A stretch of 60,000 bases of DNA, taken from the NCBI RefSeq assembly GCF_008831285.2, contig NC_045140.1, forward strand, positions 19,902,370 to 19,962,369, written 5' to 3'. Position 1 is the stretch's first letter; each line of letters begins with the position of its first letter. Source of the DNA: Nymphaea colorata. Lineage: Eukaryota; Streptophyta; Magnoliopsida; Nymphaeales; Nymphaeaceae. The notes under the pieces are model-generated. The model had not been told where the DNA came from. It worked only from the letters and a program-made list of their open reading frames with translations, and ran no database searches. The position numbers and the translations under genes were made by a program. This document shows positions 31,341 to 43,300 of this stretch, piece by piece.

Positions 31341-34300
31341 TTTCTTATATCCAAATTCGAAATCTAACATCGCATACCAAACAGAATTAGGCTTTTGTTC
31401 CAAATCTTCTTACTAAATCCCAACTCTAACATCGTAGATTGGAAGACATTAAGAATGCGAGTTTTTCTAATTTCTTGTAAATGCTTTTCAAATCCTTTAT
31501 GAATCTTTGAAATCATTTCAAAATCGTTGCTTTGCATATATAAATGTTTGAAAGCATTATCTAAGTTTTCCAAAATTTTTGAAATTGAATTCAAAATCTT
31601 TTGATTTTCTCAATTTCTTCAACGATCTTCAAATTTTTTTTTTTTTGATTCCTTACTTTCTTAAAGATTTGTTAAGTTCTCAAGTTTCTGAATGCACTTT
31701 TTCAACTTTCAAGTTTCTAGATTTTACTAAGTCATTAAAAATGAGAGTTTTTCTAACATCTTGTAAATGATTTTTAAACCCTTTGTGAATCTTTGAAATC
31801 AGTTCAAAATTATTGGTTTGCCTATATAAATCTTTGAAACCAATACCTATGTTTTCCAAAATTTTCACATTCAATTCAAAATCTTTTGATTTTCTCAATT
31901 TCTTCTGCGATCTTCAATTTTTCATTTGGTTTTGATTCCTTATTTTTGTTAAATATTTGTTAACTTCTCAAGTTTCTAAATGCACTTTTCAACTTTCGAG
32001 TTTTTAAATCGTACTGAAGTAAATAAAAATGAGAGTTTTTCTAACATCTTGTAAATGCTTTTCTAACCCTTTGTGAATCTTTGATATCATTTCAAAATTA
32101 TTGCTTTGCCTATATAAATAGTTGAATCGATTATCTAATTTTTCGAAAAATTTTGTAAATTGAATTCAAAATCTTTTCTTTTTCTTTGAATGTTCTCGAT
32201 TTCTTCTAAGATTTTAAAATTTATTGGATTTGATTTCTTGCTTTTCCTAAATCTTTGTTAAATTCAACAGTTTCTAAAAGCACTTTTCAAATTTGAAATT
32301 TCTAAATTCGGAAGTCTAAAAAACGATTTCAAAGATGTTCTAAACTAAGGTTTCGTATGGTCAAGTTCAAATCCGCATTCAACGCACCAATCCGACTTCT
32401 AAGACTGGATAAGGCTGAACCTGTGATGTTGATCGTTGGTCCTAATAACAAATCCAACATCTTATGCCGGATCAGATCAGACCTCTGATCTTGCCTTTTG
32501 TTTCGAATCCCAAATGCAACGTCCCATACTTGATCAGATCAGACCTCTGATCCAAATGTTAGGTCCATCTGTCAAATTCAACACTTTAAATTGGACCAGA
32601 TTAGACCTCTGGTCCATTTCTTATATCCAAATTCGAAATCTAACATCGCATACCAAACAGAATTAGGCTTTTGTTCCAAATCTTCTTACTAAATCCCAAC
32701 TCTAACATCGTAGATTGGAAGACATTAAGAATGCGAGTTTTTCTAATTTCTTGTAAATGCTTTTCAAATCCTTTATGAATCTTTGAAATCATTTCAAAAT
32801 CGTTGCTTTGCATATATAAATGTTTGAAAGCATTATCTAAGTTTTCCAAAATTTTTGAAATTGAATTCAAAAACTTTTGATTTTCTCAATATCTTGGACG
32901 ATCTTCAATTCTTTTTTTTTTTGATTCCTTACTTTCTTAAATATTTGTTAAATTCTCAAGTTTCTGAATGCACTTTTTCAACTTTCAAGTTTCTAGATTT
33001 TACTAAGTCATTAAAAATGAGAGTTTTTCTAACATCTTGTAAATGATTTTTAAACCCTTTGTGAATCTTTGAAATCAGTTCAAAATTATTGGTTTGCCTA
33101 TATAAATCTTTGAAACCAATACCTATGTTTTCCAAAATTTTCACATTGAATTCAAAATCTTTTGATTTTCTCAATTTCTTCTGCGATCTTCAATTTTTCA
33201 TTTGGTTTTGATTCCTTATTTTTGTTAAATATTTGTTGACTTCTCAAGTTTCTAAATGCACTTTTCAACTTTCGAGTTTTTAAATCGTACTGAAGTCAAC
33301 AAAAATGAGAGTTTTTCTAACATCTTGTAAATGCTTTTCTAAGGCTTTGTGAATCTTTGATATCATTTCAAAATTATTGCTTTGCCTATATAAATAGTTA
33401 AATCGATTATCTAATTTTTCGAAAAATTTTGTAAATTGAATTCAAAATCTTTTCTTTTTCTTTGAATGTTCTCGATTTCTTCTAAGATTTTAAAATTTAT
33501 TGGATTTGATTTCTTGCTTTTCCTAAATCTTTGTTAAATTCAACAGTTTCTAAAAGCACTTTTCAAATTTGAAATTTCTAAATTCGGAAGTCTGAAAAAC
33601 GATTTCAAAGATGTTCTAAACTAAGGTTTCGTATGGTCAAGTTCAAATCCGCATTCAACGCACCAATCCGACTTCTAAGACTGGATAAGGCTGAACCTGT
33701 GATGTTGATCGTTGGTCCTAATAACAAATCCAACATCTTATGCCGGATCAGATCAGACCTCTGATCTTGCCTTTTGTTTCGAATCCCAAATGCAACGTCC
33801 CATACTTGATCAGATCAGACCTCTGATCCAAATGTTAGGTCCATCTGTCAAATTCAACACTTTAAATTGGACCAGATTAGACCTCTGGTCCATTTCTTAT
33901 ATCCAAATTCGAAATCTAACATCGCATACCAAACAGAATTAGGCTTTTGTTCCAAATCTTCTTACTAAATCCCAACTCTAACATCGTAGATTGGAAGACA
34001 TTAAGAATGCGAGTTTTTCTAATTTCTTGTAAATGCTTTTCAAATCCTTTATGAATCTTTGAAATCATTTCAAAATCGTTGCTTTGCATATATAAATGTT
34101 TGAAAGCATTATCTAAGTTTTCCAAAATTTTTGAAATTGAATTCAAAATCTTTTGATTTTCTCAATTTCTTCAACGATCTTCAAATTTTTTTTTTTTTGA
34201 TTCCTTACTTTCTTAAAGATTTGTTAAGTTCTCAAGTTTCTGAATGCACTTTTTCAACTTTCAAGTTTCTAGATTTTACTAAGTCATTAAAAATGAGAGT

Positions 34301-37300
34301 TTTTCTAACATCTTGTAAATGATTTTTAAACCCTTTGTGAATCTTTGAAATCAGTTCAAAATTATTGGTTTGCCTATATAAATCTTTGAAACCAATACCT
34401 ATGTTTTCCAAAATTTTCACATTCAATTCAAAATCTTTTGATTTTCTCAATTTCTTCTGCGATCTTCAATTTTTCATTTGGTTTTGATTCCTTATTTTTG
34501 TTAAATATTTGTTAACTTCTCAAGTTCTAAATGCACTTTTCAACTTTCGAGTTTTTAAATCGTACTGAAGTAAATAAAAATGAGAGTTTTTCTAACATCT
34601 TGTAAATGCTTTTCTAACCCTTTGTGAATCTTTGATATCATTTCAAAATTATTGCTTTGCCTATATAAATAGTTGAATCGATTATCTAATTTTTCGAAAA
34701 ATTTTGTAAATTGAATTCAAAATCTTTTCTTTTTCTTTGAATGTTCTCGATTTCTTCTAAGATTTTAAAATTTATTGGATTTGATTTCTTGCTTTTCCTA
34801 AATCTTTGTTAAATTCAACAGTTTCTAAAAGCACTTTTCAAATTTGAAATTTCTAAATTCGGAAGTCTAAAAAAACGATTTCAAAGATGTTCTAAACTAA
34901 GGTTTCGTATGGTCAAGTTCAAATCCGCATTCAACGCACCAATCCGACTTCTAAGACTGGATAAGGCTGAACCTGTGATGTTGATCGTTGGTCCTAATAA
35001 CAAATCCAACATCTTATGCCGGATCAGATCAGACCTCTGATCTTGCCTTTTGTTTCGAATCCCAAATGCAACGTCCCATACTTGATCAGATCAGACCTCT
35101 GATCCAAATGTTAGGTCCATCTGTCAAATTCAACACTTTAAATTGGACCAGATTAGACCTCTGGTCCATTTCTTATATCCAAATTCGAAATCTAACATCG
35201 CATACCAAACAGAATTAGGCTTTTGTTCCAAATCTTCTTACTAAATCCCAACTCTAACATCGTAGATTGGAAGACATTAAGAATGCGAGTTTTTCTAATT
35301 TCTTGTAAATGCTTTTCAAATCCTTTATGAATCTTTGAAATCATTTCAAATCGTTGCTTTGCATATATAAACGTTTGAAAGCATTATCTAAGTTTTCCAA
35401 AATTTTTGAAATTGAATTCAAAAACTTTTGATTTTCTCAATATCTTGGACGATCTTCAATTCTTTTTTTTTTTGATTCCTTACTTTCTTAAATATTTGTT
35501 AAATTCTCAAGTTTCTAGATTTTACTAAGTCATTAAAAATGAGAGTTTTTCTAACATCTTGTAAATGATTTTTAAACCCTTTGTGAATCTTTGAAATCAG
35601 TTCAAAATTATTGGTTTGCCTATATAAATCTTTGAAACCAATACCTATGTTTTCCAAAATTTTCACATTCAATTCAAAATCTTTTGATTTTCTCAATTTC
35701 TTCTGCGATCTTCAATTTTTCATTTGGTTTTGATTCCTTATTTTTGTTAAATATTTGTTAACTTCTCAAGTTTCTAAATGCATTTTCAACTTTCGAGTTT
35801 TTAAATCGTACTGAAGTAAATAAAAATGAGAGTTTTTCTAACATCTTGTAAATGCTTTTCTAACCCTTTGTGAATCTTTGATATCATTTCAAAATTATTG
35901 CTTTGCCTATATAAATAGTTGAATCGATTATCTAATTTTTCGAAAAATTTTGTAAATTGAATTCAAAATCTTTTCTTTTTCTTTGAATGTTCTCGATTTC
36001 TTCTAAGATTTTAAATTTATTGGATTTGATTTCTTGCTTTTCCTAAATCTTTGTTAAATTCAACAGTTTCTAAAAGCACTTTTCAAATTTGAAATTTCTA
36101 AATTCGGAAGTCTAAAAAACGATTTCAAAGATGTTCTAAACTAAGGTTTCGTATGGTCAAGTTCAAATCCGCATTCAACGCACCAATCCGACTTCTAAGA
36201 CTGGATAAGGCTGAACCTGTGATGTTGATCGTTGGTCCTAATAACAAATCCAACATCTTATGCCGGATCAGATCAGACCTCTGATCTTGCCTTTTGTTTC
36301 GAATCCCAAATGCAACGTCCCATACTTGATCAGATCAGACCTCTGATCCAAATGTTAGGTCCATCTGTCAAATTCAACACTTTAAATTGGACCAGATTAG
36401 ACCTCTGGTCCATTTCTTATATCCAAATTCGAAATCTAACATCGCATACCAAACAGAATTAGGCTTTTGTTTCCAAATCTTCTTACTAAATCCCAACTCT
36501 AACATCGTAGATTGGAAGACATTAAGAATGCGAGTTTTTCTAATTTCTTGTAAATGCATTTCAAATCCTTTATGAATCTTTGAAATCATTTCAAAATCGT
36601 TGCTTTGCATATATAAATGTTTGAAAGCATTATCTAAGTTTTCCAAAATTTTTGAAATTGAATTCAAAAACTTTTGATTTTCTCAATATCTTGGACGATC
36701 TTCAATTCTTTTTTTTTTGATTCCTTACTTTCTTAAATATTTGTTAAATTCTCAAGTTTCTGAATGCACTTTTTCAACTTTCAAGTTTCTAGATTTACTA
36801 AGTCATTAAAATGAGAGTTTTTCTAACATCTTGTAAATGATTTTTAAACCCTTTGTGAATCTTTGAAATCAGTTCAAAATTATTGGTTTGCCTATATAAA
36901 TCTTTGAAACCAATACCTATGTTTTCCAAAATTTTCACATTGAATTCAAAATCTTTTGATTTTCTCAATTTCTTCTGCGATCTTCAATTTTTCATTTGGT
37001 TTTGATTCCCTTATTTTTGTTAAATATTTGTTGACTTCTCAAGTTTCTAAATGCACTTTTCAACTTTCGAGTTTTTAAATCGTACTGAAGTCAACAAAAA
37101 TGAGAGTTTTTCTAACATCTTGTAAATGCTTTTCTAAGGCTTTGTGAATCTTTGATATCATTTCAAAATTATTGCTTTGCCTATATAAATAGTTAAATCG
37201 ATTATCTAATTTTTCGAAAAATTTTGTAAATTGAATTCAAAATCTTTTCTTTTTCTTTGAATGTTCTCGATTTCTTCTAAGATTTTAAAATTTATTGGAT

Positions 37301-40300
37301 TTGATTTCTTGCTTTTCCTAAATCTTTGTTAAATTCAACAGTTTCTAAAAGCACTTTTCAAATTTGAAATTTCTAAATTCGGAAGTCTAAAAAACGATTT
37401 CAAAGATGTTCTAAACTAAGGTTTCGTATGGTCAAGTTCAAATCCGCATTCAACGCACCAATCCGACTTCTAAGACTGGATAAGGCTGAACCTGTGATGT
37501 TGATCGTTGGTCCTAATAACAAATCCAACATCTTATGCCGGATCAGATCAGACCTCTGATCTTGCCTTTTGTTTCGAATCCCAAATGCAACGTCCCATAC
37601 TTGATCAGATCAGACCTCTGATCCAAATGTTAGGTCCATCTGTCAAATTCAACACTTTAAATTGGACCAGATTAGACCTCTGGTCCATTTCTTATATCCA
37701 AATTCGAAATCTAACATCGCATACCAAACAGAATTAGGCTTTTGTTCCAAATCTTCTTACTAAATCCCAACTCTAACATCGTAGATTGGAAGACATTAAG
37801 AATGCGAGTTTTTCTAATTTCTTGTAAATGCTTTTCAAATCCTTTATGAATCTTTGAAAATCATTTCAAAATCGTTGCTTTGCATATATAAACGTTTGAA
37901 AGCATTATCTAAGTTTTCCAAAATTTTTGAAATTGAATTCAAAAACTTTTGATTTTCTCAATATCTTGGACGATCTTCAATTCTTTTTTTTTTTGATTCC
38001 CTTACTTTCTTAAAATATTTGTTAAATTCTCAAGTTCTAGATTTTACTAAGTCATTAAAAATGAGAGTTTTTTCTAACATCTTGTAAATGATTTTTAAAC
38101 CCTTTGTGAATCTTTGAAATCAGTTCAAAATTATTGGTTTGCCTATATAAATCTTTTGAAACCAATACCTATGTTTTCCAAAATTTCACATCAATTCAAA
38201 ATCTTTTGATTTTCTCAATTTCTTCTGCGATCTTCAATTTTTCATTTGGTTTTGATTCCTTATTTTGTTAAATATTTGTTAACTTCTCAAGTTTCTAAAT
38301 GCATTTTTCAACTTTCGAGTTTTTAAATCGTACTGAAGTAAATAAAAATGAGAGTTTTTCTAACATCTTGTAAATGCTTTTCTAACCTTTGTGAATCTTT
38401 GATATCATTTCAAAATTATTGCTTTGCCTATATAAATAGTTGAATCGATTATCTAATTTTTCGAAAAATTTTGTAAATTGAATTCAAAATCTTTTCTTTT
38501 TCTTTGAATGTTCTCGATTTCTTCTAAGATTTTAAAATTTATTGGATTTGATTTCTTGCTTTTCCTAAATCTTTGTTAAATTCAACAGTTTCTAAAAGCA
38601 CTTTTCAAATTTGAAATTTCTAAATTCGGAAGTCTAAAAAACGATTTCAAAGATGTTCTAAACTAAGGTTTCGTATGGTCAAGTTCAAATCCGCATTCAA
38701 CGCACCAATCCGACTTCTAAGACTGGATAAGGCTGAACCTGTGATGTTGATCGTTGGTCCTAATAACAAATCCAACATCTTATGCCGGATCAGATCAGAC
38801 CTCTGATCTTGCCTTTTGTTTCGAATCCCAAATGCAACGTCCCATACTTGATCAGATCAGACCTCTGATCCAAATGTTAGGTCCATCTGTCAAATTCAAC
38901 ACTTTAAATTGGACCAGATTAGACCTCTGGTCCATTTCTTATATCCAAATTCGAAATCTAACATCGCATACCAAACAGAATTAGGCTTTTGTTCCAAATC
39001 TTCTTACTAAATCCCAACTCTAACATCGTAGATTGGAAGACATTAAGAATGCGAGTTTTTCTAATTTCTTGTAAATGCTTTTCAAATCCTTTATGAATCT
39101 TTGAAATCATTTCAAAATCGTTGCTTTGCATATATAAATGTTTGAAAGCATTATCTAAGTTTTCCAAAATTTTTGAAATTGAATTCAAAAACTTTTGATT
39201 TTCTCAATATCTTGGACGATCTTCAATTCTTTTTTTTTTTGATTCCTTACTTTCTTAAATATTTGTTAAATTCTCAAGTTTCTGAATGCACTTTTCAACT
39301 TTCAAGTTTCTAGATTTTACTAAGTCATTAAAAATGAGAGTTTTTCTAACATCTTGTAAATGATTTTTAAACCCTTTGTGAATCTTTGAAATCAGTTCAA
39401 AATTATTGGTTTGCCTATATAAATCTTTGAAACCAATACCTATGTTTTCCAAAATTTTCACATTCAATTCAAAATCTTTTGATTTTCTCAATTTCTTCTG
39501 CGATCTTCAATTTTTCATTTGGTTTTGATTCCTTATTTTTGTTAAATATTTGTTAACTTCTCAAGTTTCTAAATGCACTTTTCAACTTTCGAGTTTTTAA
39601 ATCGTACTGAAGTCAATAAAAATGAGAGTTTTTCTAACATCTTGTAAATGCTTTTCTAACCCTTTGTGAATCTTTGATATCATTTCAAAATTATTGCTTT
39701 GCCTATATAAATAGTTGAATCGATTATCTAATTTTTCGAAAAATTTTGTAAATTGAATTCAAAATCTTTTCTTTTTCTTTGAATGTTCTCGATTTCTTCT
39801 AAGATTTTAAAATTTATTGGATTTGATTTCTTGCTTTTCCTAAATCTTTGTTAAATTCAACAGTTTCTAAAAGCACTTTTCAAATTTGAAATTTCTAAAT
39901 TCGGAAGTCTAAAAAACGATTTCAAAGATGTTCTAAACTAAGGTTTCGTATGGTCAAGTTCAAATCCGCATTCAACGCACCAATCCGACTTCTAAGACTG
40001 GATAAGGCTGAACCTGTGATGTTGATCGTTGGTCCTAATAACAAATCCAACATCTTATGCCGGATCAGATCAGACCTCTGATCTTGCCTTTTGTTTCGAA
40101 TCCCAAATGCAACGTCCCATACTTGATCAGATCAGACCTCTGATCCAAATGTTAGGTCCATCTGTCAAATTCAACACTTTAAATTGGACCAGATTAGACC
40201 TCTGGTCCATTTCTTATATCCAAATTCGAAATCTAACATCGCATACCAAACAGAATTAGGCTTTTGTTCCAAATCTTCTTACTAAATCCCAACTCTAACA

Positions 40301-43300
40301 TCGTAGATTGGAAGACATTAAGAATGCGAGTTTTTCTAATTTCTTGTAAATGCTTTTCAAATCCTTTATGAATCTTTGAAATCATTTCAAAATCGTTGCT
40401 TTGCATATATAAATGTTTGAAAGCATTATCTAAGTTTTCCAAAATTTTTGAAATTGAATTCAAAATCTTTTGATTTTCTCAATTCTTGACGATCTTCAAA
40501 TTTTTTTTTTTTGATTCCTTACTTTCTTAAATTTGTTAATTCTCAAGTTTCTGAATGCACTTTTTCAACTTCAAGTTTCTAGATTTACTAAGTCATTAAA
40601 AATGAGAGTTTTTCTAACATCTTGTAAATGATTTTTAAACCCTTTGTGAATCTTTGAAATCAGTTCAAAATTATTGGTTTGCCTATATAAATCTTTGAAA
40701 CCAATACCTATGTTTTCCAAAATTTTCAATTCAATTCAAAATCTTTTGATTTTCTCAATTTCTTCTGCGATCTTCAATTTTTCATTTGGTTTTGATTCCT
40801 TATTTTTGTTAAATATTTGTTAACTTCTCAAGTTTCTAAATGCACTTTTCAACTTTCGAGTTTTTAAATCGTACTGAAGTAAATAAAAATGAGAGTTTTT
40901 CTAACATCTTGTAAATGCTTTTCTAACGCTTTGTGAATCTTTGATATCATTTCAAAATTATTGCTTTGCCTATATAAATAGTTGAATCGATTATCTAATT
41001 TTTCGAAAAATTTTGTAAATTGAATTCAAAATCTTTTCTTTTTCTTTGAATGTTCTCGATTTCTTCTAAGATTTTAAAATTTATTGGATTTGATTTCTTG
41101 CTTTTCCTAAATCTTTGTTAAATTCAACAGTTTCTAAAAGCACTTTTCAAATTTGAAATTTCTAAATTCGGAAGTCTAAAAAACGATTTCAAAGATGTTC
41201 TAAACTAAGGTTTCGTATGGTCAAGTTCAAATCCGCATTCAACGCACCAATCCGACTTCTAAGACTGGATAAGGCTGAACCTGTGATGTTGATCGTTGGT
41301 CCTAATAACAAATCCAACATCTTATGCCGGATCAGATCAGACCTCTGATCTTGCCTTTTGTTTCGAATCCCAAATGCAACGTCCCATACTTGATCAGATC
41401 AGACCTCTGATCCAAATGTTAGGTCCATCTGTCAAATTCAACACTTTAAATTGGACCAGATTAGACCTCTGGTCCATTTCTTATATCCAAATTCGAAATC
41501 TAACATCGCATACCAAACAGAATTAGGCTTTTGTTCCAAATCTTCTTACTAAATCCCAACTCTAACATCGTAGATTGGAAGACATTAAGAATGCGAGTTT
41601 TTCTAATTTCTTGTAAATGCTTTTCAAATCCTTTATGAATCTTTGAAATCATTTCAAAATCGTTGCTTTGCATATATAAATGTTTGAAAGCATTATCTAA
41701 GTTTTCCAAAATTTTTGAAATTGAATTCAAAACTTTTGATTTTCTCAATTCTTGGACGATCTTCAATTTTTTTTTTTGATTCCTTACTTTCTTAAATATT
41801 TGTTAAATTTCTTTCAAGTTTCTAGATTTTACTAAGTCATTAAAAATGAGAGTTTTTCTAACATCTTGTAAATGATTTTTAAACCCTTTGTGAATCTTTG
41901 AAATCAGTTCAAAATTATTGGTTTGCCTATATAAATCTTTGAAACCAATACCTATGTTTTCCAAAATTTTCACATTCAATTCAAAATCTTTTGATTTTCT
42001 CAATTTCTTCTGCGATCTTCAATTTTTCATTTGGTTTTGATTCCTTATTTTTGTTAAATATTTGTTAACTTCTCAAGTTTCTAAATGCACTTTTCAACTT
42101 TCGAGTTTTTAAATCGTACTGAAGTAAATAAAAATGAGAGTTTTTCTAACATCTTGTAAATGCTTTTCTAACCCTTTGTGAATCTTTGATATCATTTCAA
42201 AATTATTGCTTTGCCTATATAAATAGTTGAATCGATTATCTAATTTTTCGAAAAATTTTGTAAATTGAATTCAAAATCTTTTCTTTTTCTTTGAATGTTC
42301 TCGATTTCTTCTAAGATTTTAAAATTTATTGGATTTGATTTCTTGCTTTTCCTAAATCTTTGTTAAATTCAACAGTTTCTAAAAGCACTTTTCAAATTTG
42401 AAATTTCTAAATTCGGAAGTCTAAAAAACGATTTCAAAGATGTTCTAAACTAAGGTTTCGTATGGTCAAGTTCAAATCCGCATTCAACGCACCAATCCGA
42501 CTTCTAAGACTGGATAAGGCTGAACCTGTGATGTTGATCGTTGGTCCTAATAACAAATCCAACATCTTATGCCGGATCAGATCAGACCTCTGATCTTGCC
42601 TTTTGTTTCGAATCCCAAATGCAACGTCCCATACTTGATCAGATCAGACCTCTGATCCAAATGTTAGGTCCATCTGTCAAATTCAACACTTTAAATTGGA
42701 CCAGATTAGACCTCTGGTCCATTTCTTATATCCAAATTCGAAATCTAACATCGCATACCAAACAGAATTAGCTTTTGTTCCAAATCTTCTTACTAAATCC
42801 CAACTCTAACATCGTAGATTGGAAGACATTAAGAATGCGAGTTTTTCTAATTCTTGTAAATGCTTTTCAAATCCTTTATGAATCTTTGAAATCATTTCAA
42901 AATCGTTGCTTTGCATATATAAATGTTTGAAAGCATTATCTAAGTTTTCCAAAATTTTTGAAATTGAATTCAAAAATCTTTTGATTTTCTCAATATCTTC
43001 AACGATCTTCAATTTTTTTTTTTTGATTCCTTACTTTCTTAAAATATTGTTAATTCTCAAGTTTCTGAATGCACTTTTTCAACTTTCAAGTTTCTAGATT
43101 TTACTAAGTCATTAAAAATGAGAGTTTTTCTAACATCTTGTAAATGATTTTTAAACCCTTTGTGAATCTTTGAAATCAGTTCAAAATTATTGGTTTGCCT
43201 ATATAAATCTTTGAAACCAATACCTATGTTTTCCAAAATTTTCACATTCAATTCAAAATCTTTTGATTTTTCTCAATTTCTTCTGCGATCTTCAATTTTT